In this document: in pieces, positions 1-9,595 of the stretch
Layout of the letters: each line of letters begins with the position of its first letter
How positions within the stretch are numbered: position 1 is the stretch's first letter
Source of the DNA: WTGA01 sp965231865
GTDB lineage: Bacteria > Pseudomonadota > Gammaproteobacteria > Arenicellales > Poriferihabitantaceae
Length of the DNA stretch: 64,000 bases
Direction of reading: 5' to 3'
NCBI GenBank assembly: GCA_965231865.1
Contig: CBDDOJ010000001.1
Location: 124,001 to 188,000 of the forward strand
Position numbers and translations under genes: made by a program
The notes under the pieces: model-generated
Database searches by the model: none
Told to the model about the DNA's origin: nothing
What the model saw: the letters and a program-made list of their open reading frames with translations, nothing else

Positions 1-248
1 CCAAGATCGACAATGCCGTGCTGGTCGAACTCAATGCGCTGTATGGAAATCGCCAGGTCTATCTGATCGAAGAGGGCAAACTGCACTCCCGGGAAATCGG
101 GCTCCTGGGTCAACGGCAGGACAAAACCGGGACCTTTCTGATACTGGATGGAACCGATTTCCAGGCGGGTGAACTGATTTTGCAATCACGATTGCCCCAG
201 GCAACGGATGGACTGGAAGTGGGCGTTGACGGATTGGAAGCCCAATGA
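1..248 (+). CDS. RND efflux periplasmic adaptor (membrane fusion protein), 3' end only
   Basis: The reading frame is open from base 3 of the window to the stop at 246-248, so the gene begins outside the window. The visible ~80 residues are beta-rich and end in a short acidic tail, as in the C-terminal membrane-proximal domain of HlyD/AcrA-type adaptors. The main support is context: its TGA overlaps the ATG of the RND pump gene (ATGA at 245-248), the usual translationally coupled adaptor-pump pair. The adaptor would link the inner-membrane pump to an outer-membrane channel. The family call is an inference from position; the substrate is unknown. Confidence 0.65.
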   Translation, partial: KIDNAVLVELNALYGNRQVYLIEEGKLHSREIGLLGQRQDKTGTFLILDGTDFQAGELILQSRLPQATDGLEVGVDGLEAQ

Positions 249-3200
249 ACGATGCCCCACGTGTGCTCGGACAATCCAATCTGATCGGCCTGTTCAGCCA
301 TCACCCGGTGGCCGCAAACCTGCTGATGGTGATGATGCTGCTGGCGGGTGTATGGGGGATCAAACAGCTCAATACCCAGTTTTTACCCACCTTTCAAATT
401 GAAAATGTCACGGTGCAGATCGACTGGAGCGGCGCCAGCGCCGAAGATGTCGAAGACCTGATCACCTTGCCGCTGGAGCAGTCATTGCGTGACATTGACC
501 ACGTCAAAAGGATGACTTCAAGCTCCACGGAAGGGGGCTCCCAAATCACCCTGGAATTTTTACCCGATACGGATATGGGACTGGCTGTCGGCCAGGTGGA
601 ACAACAGGTCGACCAGGTTCAGGACCTGCCGGTGGGCATCGACCGGCCCGTGGTCACCAAGGTTGCCCTCTATGAACTGGTGGCGAGCCTGCTTATAACG
701 GGTCCCTCCGATTTGAGCCAATTGCGCAACCTGGCCAATCGCTTCGAGACAGAATTACTGGACCGCGGGATTTCGAAAGTAGAGATCAACGGACTTCCCA
801 AGGAACAGATTGCCATCGAAATTCCTTCGGTTCGATTGCGTGAACTGGATCTTTCACTGGATGAGGTCGGTCGCCGGGTCGCTTCGTGGTCGCGCAATTC
901 CCCCGTGGGGGTGATTGGGCGGGATGAAACGTCACGCCAGCTTCGTTTCGATGAACGGCGTGAAGATGCGCTTTCCTTCGCCAGTGTACCCGTGATTGCC
1001 GAGCAGCAGGGCCGACTGGTTACCCTGGGGGATATCGCGGACATCTCCCGAAAACCCCGGGATGGCGAGGTTTCCATCCGTTATCAGGGGGAACCGGCAA
1101 TCGAACTGGTCCTGTACCGAACCGAGTCCAGCGACAGTCTGAAGGCGGCGGAAACCTTTTATGAATGGCTGGAAGAAACGCGTCCTGATCTGCCTCATGG
1201 GGTTGGACTGATCGCTCACAACGAGCAATGGGAACTGTTGCAGGGGCGGATTTCACTGCTGGTGAAAAACGGCCTTGGCGGGTTGGTGCTGGTCGTCCTG
1301 ATCCTGTTTCTTTTTATGAACATTCGGGTCGCCTGGTGGATTGCGGTGGGGATCCCGGTCTCGTTCATGGCCGCCCTGGCAGCGCTGTATCTGGTTGGGG
1401 GATCCATCAACATGGTCACTCTTTTTGCATTGATCATGACTCTCGGCATTATCGTCGATGATGCGATCGTGGTGGGCGAAGACGCGGTGGCGCAGTCCGA
1501 AACCGGTGAAGATCCGGTGAATGCCCCCGAACGCTCCGCCCGGCGTATGCTGGGGCCGGTTTTTTCCTCTTCACTGAGTACCATTGCCGTATTCATGCCA
1601 TTGTTACTGGTCGGCGGAACCATTGGCACGATCCTGCAATCCATTCCCCTGGTCGTGATCTGTGTCATCATTGCGTCCTTGGTGGAGTGCTTTTTGATCC
1701 TTCCCGGGCACCTGACGCACGCGTTTCGCCGGTTGATACAGACCCGGCCTGCGCGGTGGAGAGTGGCCTTCAACGACGGGGTTGATCGCTTTCGTGATGG
1801 CCCGTTTTACAACTCCATTTCCGCAGCCATCTCGTTCAGATGGAGTGTGCTGGCCCTGTCCGTCACCCTGCTGGTCATCACCGTTGGATTCCTGTCCAGC
1901 GGCCGCATCGGATTCCAGTTTTTCCCGATCGCCGAGGCAGACCGGCTGTATGCCAACGTTTCTTTTGTCTCGGGCACCCCGGCACATAAAGTGAAAGCCT
2001 ACCTGCAGGTCATGGAAGAAACCCTGTACGAAGTCGAACAGGAGCTGTCCGAGGGTTTCATTGATCTGGTCCTGTCCCGCCATGGAATCCAAGAAGGTGA
2101 AATAAAAAGCCGGGGAGATCACTTCGGCGCCATCAGTGTGGAATTGAGGGACCCGGACCAGCGACAGACCCGAAACAGTACGATCATCCAGGCGTGGGAA
2201 GAGCGTCTGCCCCGTGTGCCCGAGATCGAAAACCTATCCATTCTGGAACCCAAGGCCGGTCCCCCGGGCCAGGATATCGAAGTCAGCGTCATCGGAGAAG
2301 ATATCAACCAGGTGAAGTTCGCCGCCATTGCCTTTCAGGACGTGCTGCACAATATACCGGGGGTCTCCGGAATCGGGGATGACTCCCCCTATGGCCGGGA
2401 ACAAATGGTACTGGAACTGACGCCAACGGCGAAGGTACTGGGTCTGAGCGTTGACCAGGTTTCCCGCCAGTTGCGCGCGGCGTATGACGGGTATGACGTA
2501 CAGGAGTTGTCGGATGGCTTTGACGACATCGACGTCACCCTGCGACTCCCTGACCGGGAGCGAAATGTCATTGGCAACCTGGCGACGCTGGATATCATTC
2601 TGCCCAGCGGACGCTCAGAACCCATTCGAAATCTGGCCGATATCCGGTTGCAAAGAGGCTTTGAAACGATCCGTCACGATGGCGGCAAGCTGGCCATTAC
2701 CGTGGTCGGCAATGTTGACCCGGCCGTGAACAATACCAACGAAATCCGGGCAGAGTTGGAGCGGAATATCCTGCCGACCCTGTCGGGCCAGTACGGGGTG
2801 CAGTTTTCCTTCGAAGGGCGCCAGGCCGAGGAGCGGGAAACCCTGGAGGACATGAAACTGGGCCTGGGTCTGGCGTTGTGCCTGATGTACCTGGTGCTGG
2901 CCTGGGTATTTGGTTCGTACGGCTGGCCGCTGCTGGTGTTGATGATTATTCCATTCGGTGTCGTTGGGGCGATCTGGGGACATGCCGTCATGGGACTGGA
3001 CCTGACCGTCCTGTCGTTGTTTGGTTTTTTCGGTTTATCCGGCATTGTCGTCAATGATTCCATTATCCTGATTGTGTTTTACAAACAGTTGCGGGCGCAG
3101 GGCATCCAGGCCAACGATGCCATTGTCCAGGCCACCTGCATGCGTTTTCGGGCCGTCATCCTCACCTCGCTAACGACCATCGCAGGGTTGCTGCCGTTGC

Positions 3201-3382
3201 TGTTTGAGAAGTCCCTCCAGGCCCAGTTCCTCATTCCGATGGCCATCAGCATTGCCTTTGGCTTGGCCTTTGCGACGTTTCTGGTCCTGTTCCTGCTGCC
3301 GTGTGTGCTGATGATCTATGAAAACACCGCGGCCTGGCTGGCACGCGCCGAAGCCCCTGAAACGATCGGCACCCCTACCTGA
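245..3382 (+). CDS. RND family efflux pump, inner-membrane subunit (AcrB/MexF superfamily)
   Basis: A 1045-residue protein of the usual RND length. It has an N-terminal membrane segment (about residues 23-43), a large periplasmic loop, a cluster of membrane segments from about 340 on, and a second half repeating this plan. The TM4 signature GIIVDDAIVVGEDAVA carries the paired proton-relay aspartates D405/D406. It would use the proton motive force to export hydrophobic compounds from the periplasm or inner membrane. The start is fixed by the 4-bp overlap with the upstream adaptor gene. The divergence from textbook AcrB (short first loop, RMTSSSTEGGS motif) suggests one of the less-studied HAE-type clades, so the substrate cannot be predicted. 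Confidence 0.93.
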   Translation: MNDAPRVLGQSNLIGLFSHHPVAANLLMVMMLLAGVWGIKQLNTQFLPTFQIENVTVQIDWSGASAEDVEDLITLPLEQSLRDIDHVKRMTSSSTEGGSQITLEFLPDTDMGLAVGQVEQQVDQVQDLPVGIDRPVVTKVALYELVASLLITGPSDLSQLRNLANRFETELLDRGISKVEINGLPKEQIAIEIPSVRLRELDLSLDEVGRRVASWSRNSPVGVIGRDETSRQLRFDERREDALSFASVPVIAEQQGRLVTLGDIADISRKPRDGEVSIRYQGEPAIELVLYRTESSDSLKAAETFYEWLEETRPDLPHGVGLIAHNEQWELLQGRISLLVKNGLGGLVLVVLILFLFMNIRVAWWIAVGIPVSFMAALAALYLVGGSINMVTLFALIMTLGIIVDDAIVVGEDAVAQSETGEDPVNAPERSARRMLGPVFSSSLSTIAVFMPLLLVGGTIGTILQSIPLVVICVIIASLVECFLILPGHLTHAFRRLIQTRPARWRVAFNDGVDRFRDGPFYNSISAAISFRWSVLALSVTLLVITVGFLSSGRIGFQFFPIAEADRLYANVSFVSGTPAHKVKAYLQVMEETLYEVEQELSEGFIDLVLSRHGIQEGEIKSRGDHFGAISVELRDPDQRQTRNSTIIQAWEERLPRVPEIENLSILEPKAGPPGQDIEVSVIGEDINQVKFAAIAFQDVLHNIPGVSGIGDDSPYGREQMVLELTPTAKVLGLSVDQVSRQLRAAYDGYDVQELSDGFDDIDVTLRLPDRERNVIGNLATLDIILPSGRSEPIRNLADIRLQRGFETIRHDGGKLAITVVGNVDPAVNNTNEIRAELERNILPTLSGQYGVQFSFEGRQAEERETLEDMKLGLGLALCLMYLVLAWVFGSYGWPLLVLMIIPFGVVGAIWGHAVMGLDLTVLSLFGFFGLSGIVVNDSIILIVFYKQLRAQGIQANDAIVQATCMRFRAVILTSLTTIAGLLPLLFEKSLQAQFLIPMAISIAFGLAFATFLVLFLLPCVLMIYENTAAWLARAEAPETIGTPT

Positions 3383-3436
3383 TCTTTCATCCGTCCTGCG
3401 GGCCGGGCTGCAAAAGGGGATACAGGCGTTCAGCGG

Positions 3437-5656
3437 TCACTCGGAAACACTCGGTCCCTCGACCAACCATTCATCCAGTTTTGACCAGCGAAGCCGTCCG
3501 GAAATGTTTCTCACTGCGATTTCAACAGCCTGTCGCTGGCCGACAAGCACGACCAGCCGCTTGCCCCGTGTAATCCCGGTATAGAGCAAATTACGCTGAA
3601 GCATGGCATAGTGTTGTTTCAGTACGACCATCACCACCGCCGGATATTCCGACCCCTGGCTCTTGTGAATCGTCGCCGCATAGGCGGGAACCAGCATGTC
3701 CAACTCCCCGAAGCCATAGACAACGCACCGGCCATCGAACCAGGCACTGAGTTCACCCTCTTCAACCTTCACATGCTCCACAAATCCGATGTCTCCATTA
3801 TAGACTTCCTTGTCATAGTCATTCTCCACCTGCATGACCTTGTCTCCCGGAGCAAACGTCCAGCCGAAGCGTTCAACCTTGTTCTCCCCGGCCGGATTCA
3901 GTGCAGCCTGTAACTCAATGTTCAGCGACCGGGCACCTGCACCGCCCCGGTTCATCGGACAAAGCACCTGGATTTCCCGGATGGGGTCAAAGCCAAATCT
4001 CCGGGGAATCCGCGAGCAGACAATGGCAAGGGTCCGCTCTGCCGCCTGCTCCGCGTTCTCGGCGGGCACGAAATAGAAATCGCTTTCACTGTCCACGGCC
4101 TTGAGTTCAGGGATTCTGCCGGCATTGATCCGGTGTGCACTGGCGACAATGCGGCTTTGGGCTGCCTGCCGGAAGACTTCCGTCAGGCGCACCACAGGCA
4201 TGACCCCCGACTTGATAATATCGGCGAGCACCTGGCCCGGTCCCACCGAGGGCAACTGATCGACATCGCCGATGATCAGCAGGGCAGCCGGTCCCGGGAT
4301 GGCCTTGAGCAGCGACAGCATGAGGGTGACATCGACCATTGAGCTTTCATCCATGACGAGAAGGTCACAGTCCAGGGGGTGGTCTTCCTTGCGCCGGAAA
4401 CCGAATGATTTCGGATCAAATTCCAGCAACCGGTGGATGGTCCTGGCCTCCATGCCGGTGGACTCTGACAGGCGCTTGGCGGCCCGTCCCGTGGGGGCGC
4501 ACAGCAACAGCTTCACCTTCTTCGCCAGGAGAATCTGCAGGATCGCATTGACGATGGTCGTCTTGCCGACGCCCGGACCACCCGTAATGACCATCGCCTT
4601 CGAGCACAACGCCTGCCGCACAGCCTCCTCCTGGCGGCCCGCCAGCGTGAGTCCGATCCGGTTCTCGACCCAGGGAAGCGCCTTGTCGGCATTGATCCCT
4701 GCCCACGGCAACGGTCCATCGACAAGCCGCTGCAGGTGCCCGGCCACCGCCTGTTCCGTGTAGTGAAGCCCGCTCAGGAAGATGCAGGGAGTGCCCGCCA
4801 CGCTGTCAGCAATCACGGTTTTGGCTTCCAGTTCCCGTTCCAGTGCGGAGGCAACCAGTGCTTCGGGCACCTCAAGAAGCTTCACCGCAAGGGTCGTCAT
4901 CTTTGCCACCGGGAGACCGCAATGACCGTTCCCCATGGCTTCACTCAATGCGTAGGAGATTCCGGCACGCAGGCGGATCATCGCGGTCTTTTCCATGCCC
5001 ATCTTTCCGGCGATCAGATCCGCGGTGCGAAAACCGATCCCCCGGATATCCTGGGCCAGCCGATAGGGATTTTCACTCATCACCTGTACCGCATCGACCC
5101 CATAGGTTTTGAAGATACGGACCGCCCGGGCGGTACCGATGCCATGCTGGAGCAGGAATACCATGATCTCCCGGACCACTTTCTGGTCGGCCCATGCCGA
5201 GGTGATCCTTTTGGCCCGTTTCGGCCCGATCCCCTCGATCTTCCGCAGCCGCTTCGGATGGGTCTCGATGATCGTAAACACCTCTTTTCCGAACAACTGG
5301 ACCATGCGCTTTGCATACACCGGCCCGATCCCCCGGATCATGCCGGAACCGAGGTATTTCTCAATCCCGTCCAGGGATGACGGAACGGATATCTTGAGGT
5401 ACTGTGCTCGGAACTGCAGGCCATAGGTCCGGTCATTGTTCCATGCTCCGGATGCCGTCACCCACTCCCCGGCCGAAACCATCGCGGCATGCCCCACAAT
5501 GGTTACAAAGTCCCGATGACCCCGTGCCTTGACCGACAGCACGCAAAAGCCGCTTTCCGGATTGTGGAAAGTCACCCGCTCGATGGCGCCCACGAGGACT
5601 TCCCGGCCGGATTCAGGAGCGGCCATCACAAAAGAACGGGAGAAGTGCCTGCACAC
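3437..5656 (-). CDS. recD2: RecD2-like ATP-dependent DNA helicase (SF1)
   Basis: 739 residues, the length of RecD2 rather than the RecBCD subunit RecD. The N-terminal part (residues about 10-230) has an OB-like start followed by helix-hairpin-helix repeats (IRGIGPVYAKR, IEGIGPKRAKR, IRGIGFRTADL), typical of RecD2. The helicase core has Walker A GGPGVGKTT near residue 357, Walker B VMDESSMVD near 431 and a late motif IHKSQGSEYP that couples ATP hydrolysis to 5'-3' translocation. Such helicases act in DNA repair without RecBC. It converges with the RND pump gene (54 bp apart) and stands alone. The divergent-looking 392 bp upstream probably holds its promoter. Confidence 0.93.
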   Translation of the reverse strand: MCRHFSRSFVMAAPESGREVLVGAIERVTFHNPESGFCVLSVKARGHRDFVTIVGHAAMVSAGEWVTASGAWNNDRTYGLQFRAQYLKISVPSSLDGIEKYLGSGMIRGIGPVYAKRMVQLFGKEVFTIIETHPKRLRKIEGIGPKRAKRITSAWADQKVVREIMVFLLQHGIGTARAVRIFKTYGVDAVQVMSENPYRLAQDIRGIGFRTADLIAGKMGMEKTAMIRLRAGISYALSEAMGNGHCGLPVAKMTTLAVKLLEVPEALVASALERELEAKTVIADSVAGTPCIFLSGLHYTEQAVAGHLQRLVDGPLPWAGINADKALPWVENRIGLTLAGRQEEAVRQALCSKAMVITGGPGVGKTTIVNAILQILLAKKVKLLLCAPTGRAAKRLSESTGMEARTIHRLLEFDPKSFGFRRKEDHPLDCDLLVMDESSMVDVTLMLSLLKAIPGPAALLIIGDVDQLPSVGPGQVLADIIKSGVMPVVRLTEVFRQAAQSRIVASAHRINAGRIPELKAVDSESDFYFVPAENAEQAAERTLAIVCSRIPRRFGFDPIREIQVLCPMNRGGAGARSLNIELQAALNPAGENKVERFGWTFAPGDKVMQVENDYDKEVYNGDIGFVEHVKVEEGELSAWFDGRCVVYGFGELDMLVPAYAATIHKSQGSEYPAVVMVVLKQHYAMLQRNLLYTGITRGKRLVVLVGQRQAVEIAVRNISGRLRWSKLDEWLVEGPSVSE

Positions 5657-6048
5657 GGGGCCGGGGAGAACCGCCGATACCGAAACGACCCCCCGACCGG
5701 GACAGAATCCAGATCACTGCGCTCGACGTATTTTCGATGATGGATCAATTTCTCCGGGCGGCCGTTTCATTCAACCATACACCACTCCCCTGCCCGAGCC
5801 CACCGGGGGCGGGTCCGTTGACACGGGCCGGCAGAAAACCGACCGATTGGCGTACCAGGCTGTCTATGGGCGAGTATACACCCGATTACCCCCTGCCGTT
5901 CCTGCATGCCTGCCTGACCGGGAGATCCGGCCTTCGACCGGAGAATGGGAAAATAAAACTATTCCTGAACATCCCCGCTGGCCCGGTTCGGCAGTGGAAA
6001 ACCGGGAAGGGACCCGCTACCGGGTTTCCGGCACCGTGCAAACAGGGA
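5657..6048. other. Intergenic region without recognisable gene
   Basis: This 392-bp GC-rich stretch lies between the start of recD2 and the 3' end of the broken histidine-kinase gene, both on the minus strand. It contains open frames on both strands, but none resembles a known protein and all look like composition artefacts. It should contain the recD2 promoter, but no convincing -35/-10 pair stands out. Confidence 0.5.
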
Positions 6049-6505
6049 TCATGAATGGCCCGGCAGGTCAATGCGGACCTCCAGCCCGCCCCCGTCATGG
6101 TTGCTCGCCTGGATTTGACCGCCGTGGATTTCCGCAATGGTCTTGGCCAGGGTAAGGCCGATACCATGGTGCCCTTCCGAGATATCCCGGGAAGGGTCTG
6201 CCCGGTAGAACGGATCAAAAATTCTTTCCAGCAATTCCGGAGATACCCCCGGTCCCTTGTCGATGACCGTAACGGCTATCCTTCCATCGCCTTTGGACAC
6301 TCCAATTTCCAGAGTTTCCTGTTCCGGGGTATAGCGCAATCCATTGCGAATAATATTTTCAAGCATCCTGGACAGCAACTCGGAATCGCCGGACAGGCGT
6401 GCCGGGGAAACCGTCGTCAGTACGGCGGTTTTCCCGGCCTGCTGGAATTCGAAGTTGGCATCCTCAATGATTGGCTCAAGAAGCCGGATCAGGTTCACCT
6501 CTTCC
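6049..6505 (-). pseudogene. CpxA-like sensor histidine kinase, 3' fragment cut off by an insertion sequence
   Basis: The fragment encodes the catalytic ATPase part of a kinase. It begins at KEEVNLIRLLEP and contains the N-box (LENIIRNGLRYTP), the G1 box (VIDKGPGVSP), the F-box (IFDPFYRADPS) and G2 (GIGLTLAKTIAEIHGG). It lines up with the C-terminal half of E. coli CpxA. The reading frame upstream (to 6630) is IS sequence, not kinase. Removing the IS and one copy of TTAA joins it in frame with the 5' fragment at 8725-9595. It lacks the phosphoacceptor histidine and membrane parts, so it cannot work alone. Confidence 0.9.
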
Positions 6506-6641
6506 TTAACCCAAGTTGGCACTTTTCCACCAGAATCGGCTGATTTTCGCTGATTTTCGCACTTTCTGATTATTTTTCGGTTATATATCAATAGGTTGTA
6601 ATTTCTGATCTGTTGTAGGGCCATAGGCACTGCATAAATTA

Positions 6642-6670
6642 TTCACATCTTCCCCTCCCTCCAGTATAAT
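6642..6670 (+). promoter_or_regulatory. Sigma70-type promoter of the IS transposase
   Basis: TTCACA (6642-6647) and a perfect TATAAT (6665-6670) are separated by exactly 17 bases and lie 43 bp upstream of the transposase start at 6713. The -10 box is consensus and the -35 box differs from TTGACA at two positions. Confidence 0.6.
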
Positions 6671-6712
6671 CGGGATACCAAAACCATCCATGGTCCGCAT
6701 CCTGCCCGATTC

Positions 6713-8569
6713 ATGCACTTCAAACGAACCAAAACCTATACCGACACCCACGGAAACCCCCAGTACAGTGTCCGGCTGGTCAAAAACCAGCGCATCGGCG
6801 GTAAGGTCAAACAGACCACCATGGCGAACCTCGGAACCAAATGGGACGTGCCCCAGACTCTGTGGGGTCCTGTCGCCCAGAGGGTGGAAGAGCTCATGGT
6901 TGGTCAGGACCCCCTGGTGCCCTGTGAAGCGGAGGTCGAACAGGCTGCCGAAGAAGTGGTGAAACTGTTGCGCTCCCGGGGCATCCAGACCGCTACCCCC
7001 GGTCCCTCCGTGGCCACGGTGGACCTCAATACCATGGAACATCGTGACCCGCGATTCGTCGGGGGAGAACGGTTGTGCCTCCACGCATGGGAAGAACTCC
7101 GACTGAGAGAGTGTCTGCAGAATCTGGGCTTTACTGCCCGGGATACCCGGATTTCCCTGGCATTATTGACCGCCAAGATGCTGCATCCCGGCAGTGAACG
7201 GGAGACCAGCCGATGGTTGAAAGACGACAGTGCCACCGCGGAAATCCTCGGTCTGGACAGGGATTCCCGGGCACTGTCCCGCAAGACCCTGTATCGGATC
7301 GGCGATAAGTTGTGGAAACATCAAGAAGCCCTGCAAAGGGCGCTGTTTGAGCGGGAGCGCATATTGCTGGATATTCCCAATACCATTGTGTTTTATGATT
7401 TGTCCAATACGTACTACACCGGAACACAGAAAAAACAGGATACACCGGACAATCCGGACTCTGCACAGAAGTCGCTGCTGCAGTTCGGTCGATCCAAGCA
7501 ACGAAGGAATGACTGTCCCTTGATCACCCTTGGGCTGATGCTGGATGAGGCCGGGTTTCCCCGGGGTTGTGAGTTCCTGCCCGGCAATGTAACGGAAGTC
7601 GACACCCTGAAAGACGCCCTGGGCCGGTTTGAGGCCCAGGGACACGGTACCGAAGGGGACAAGCCCACGGTGATCATGGATGCCGGGATCAGTGCCCAGG
7701 AGAATCTCGACTGGCTCACGGAACGGGGATATCCCTGGCTTTGCGTGGCCAAGGGGTGCAAGCCGTCCCAGGCCCCGGACGGGGACCCGGAGCTCACCAT
7801 CACCACTCAGGCCAATCACACGGTGCGGATCTGGAAACTGGACACCGATGCCGATGAAACCCGGTTGTATGTGATGAGTGAAGGCCGACAGCAGACGGCC
7901 CGGTCCATCCGGGACCGGCAGGTGGAAAAGTTTGAGGATGGACTCCAACGGTTGCACGACAACCTGTCTGTGCCCCGGCGGATGAAAAAGTATGAACGGA
8001 TCGTGGAAGCTGTTGGTCGTCTCAAGGAACGTCATTCGGGGATTGCCCAGCACTATACGGTTCAGGTTCAACGGGGAGAAGGCACCCAGGCCAAGGCGGT
8101 GAAATTCACCCGCAAGGCCAGTTTTGATGAGACCGATGAGATGCTCGGAGCCTGTATTCTGCGGACCAGCCACACCGACTGGGACCTGGAGACGGTTCTG
8201 CGGACCTACCATCGGCTGGTGGACATCGAAGCCGTGTTCCGGGAATTGAAGGGGGAGTTAGGATTGCGTCCGATCTGGCATACCCGGGAAGACCGTATTC
8301 AGGCACACCTTTTTCTTGCGGTGCTGGCCTATCATGCGGTGCAGCTGATCCGCACCCGGCTGCGGGGAGCGGGGACCTCTCTACGCTGGCAGAGTATTCG
8401 TCGGGTACTGCGCACCTGGATACGTGTTACCACCACGCTCCAGACCGTTCAGGGGAAGCAGATTGTCATCCGTCAGGACGTCCATCCCAGTGTCGAACAG
8501 ACCGGGATCGTCAAGGCAGCCGGGGTGAAACCTGGTCTGCATCGGGTTCGCATGAGGCAGCCTGTGTAG
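6713..8569 (+). CDS. IS1634 family transposase (DDE)
   Basis: 618 residues, the size of IS1634/IS4-superfamily transposases. The catalytic triad is visible: D229 in IVFYDLSNTYY, D323 in VIMDAGIS, and E506 in YHRLVDIEAVFRELK, which follows the Y-R-E-K signature of the IS4 group. The long beta-rich insertion between the second D and the E is also typical. It would cut and rejoin the 6510-8720 element. The frame is complete and uninterrupted, so the enzyme is probably active. The start is the first ATG after a consensus promoter. Confidence 0.95.
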   Translation: MHFKRTKTYTDTHGNPQYSVRLVKNQRIGGKVKQTTMANLGTKWDVPQTLWGPVAQRVEELMVGQDPLVPCEAEVEQAAEEVVKLLRSRGIQTATPGPSVATVDLNTMEHRDPRFVGGERLCLHAWEELRLRECLQNLGFTARDTRISLALLTAKMLHPGSERETSRWLKDDSATAEILGLDRDSRALSRKTLYRIGDKLWKHQEALQRALFERERILLDIPNTIVFYDLSNTYYTGTQKKQDTPDNPDSAQKSLLQFGRSKQRRNDCPLITLGLMLDEAGFPRGCEFLPGNVTEVDTLKDALGRFEAQGHGTEGDKPTVIMDAGISAQENLDWLTERGYPWLCVAKGCKPSQAPDGDPELTITTQANHTVRIWKLDTDADETRLYVMSEGRQQTARSIRDRQVEKFEDGLQRLHDNLSVPRRMKKYERIVEAVGRLKERHSGIAQHYTVQVQRGEGTQAKAVKFTRKASFDETDEMLGACILRTSHTDWDLETVLRTYHRLVDIEAVFRELKGELGLRPIWHTREDRIQAHLFLAVLAYHAVQLIRTRLRGAGTSLRWQSIRRVLRTWIRVTTTLQTVQGKQIVIRQDVHPSVEQTGIVKAAGVKPGLHRVRMRQPV

Positions 8570-8724
8570 GCAATCCATGCAAGTATTCCGTCATCAAGGC
8601 GGGAATACGGCTCCACAGAATTCAACAGAAATGTGGGGGGTAGTTCTCTTGCGTCTGAATTATATCACCTATAATCAAGCACTTATAGAGTCCCCATGGC
8701 CCTACAAGTGCCATCTATGGTTAA

Positions 8725-9595
8725 TCGGGGGGACGCGATTTTTCAGCCGGGTAAGGGAAACCAGATCCTCGATAAGATTATTCAGTTTCCCGATCTCGGT
8801 TTCCATCCGGTCAATATCCGGATTCGACCCAAGCTTCTGTTCCACAAGGGATGCGGCCACCTGGATTCTCGCAAGGGGGGACCGCAATTCATGGGAGACA
8901 TCACGCAGCAGCTGGTTCTGGTTTTCGATGGTGGACTGGACGCGGTCCGTCATCTGGTTGAATTCCCGCCCCAGGTCCCCAAACACATCGTTTCGCCGGG
9001 TAATGCCCCCCGGAACCCTGGATTCGAGATTGTCCACGGATATTTCCCTGAAGGTGCTGCGCAGGATGCGCGTGGGGCGCAGCACCCAGTAACTCAACAG
9101 CACGCTGGCGCTGACCATGCCCAGAATCACCGCCACAATGGGCAGCCATACGAACTGAAACCGGTTGCGGCCGAATGAGGGCCGGCGGGAAGTCATGATC
9201 ACCTTGTAGCTGGCATGGTCCCCGGTGATCCGGTGTGCAAAGATGAAAAACCGTCCTGCCCTGTTGTGGTGAGGAAAAATGGTGGAAGGATATCCCGTAA
9301 TCTGAGAACGTATCCTTTCCGGCAGATTTCCCGGAGACAACCGGTTTCCGTCCTCATCCAGGATCCAGACCTTGCCGTTGAAACGCTCTTCAAATTCAAG
9401 GCCGAATGCCTGGAGGTTGCCTTCTTCGTACTCTTCAATGACCTCCCCGGCCATCCGCTGGGACAGTCCCTGGAAATGCCTTTCATGGGGATCGAGTTCG
9501 TGACTGATCCACCTGAACAGCAAGAAGGTGACTACCGCGGTGATGAAGAAGCAGGCCAGCAGCAGGGAAAGCACCTTGGCGAAAAGTGATTTCAA
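8725..9595 (-). pseudogene. CpxA-like sensor histidine kinase, 5' fragment
   Basis: Encodes the N-terminal ~290 residues of a membrane sensor kinase: a first membrane segment (about residues 5-27), a periplasmic sensor loop, a second membrane segment (about 155-175), a HAMP linker and the HisKA dimerisation box LLRDVSHELRSPLARIQVA with the phosphoacceptor histidine. The native sequence ends at about 8725; translation then runs about eight codons into the IS and stops at 8702. The probable start is TTG at 9595, overlapping the TGA of the response-regulator gene. The catalytic domain is separated by the IS (see 6049-6505), so kinase output is lost unless the IS excises. Confidence 0.9.

Larger units (their letters stand above)
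6510..8720 (+). mobile_element. IS1634-type insertion sequence (2.2 kb) inside the cpxA-like gene
   Basis: The element is bounded by imperfect inverted repeats: the left end reads CCCAAGTTGGCACTT (6510-6524) and the right end, read inward, CCATAGATGGCACTT (8720-8706). TTAA flanks it on both sides (6506-6509 and 8721-8724) and acts as the target duplication. One transposase gene fills it. A second, subterminal inverted repeat (TTGTAGGGCCAT at 6613-6624 and 8707-8696) lies about 90 bp inside on the left but directly next to the terminal repeat on the right. The ends were set by the kinase frame, which is restored exactly when the IS and one TTAA are removed. Confidence 0.88.

Noticed and set aside
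7163..8212. 349-codon minus-strand ORF inside the IS
   Set aside because: It lies antisense to the transposase, whose catalytic motifs are clear; no own motif or start signal.
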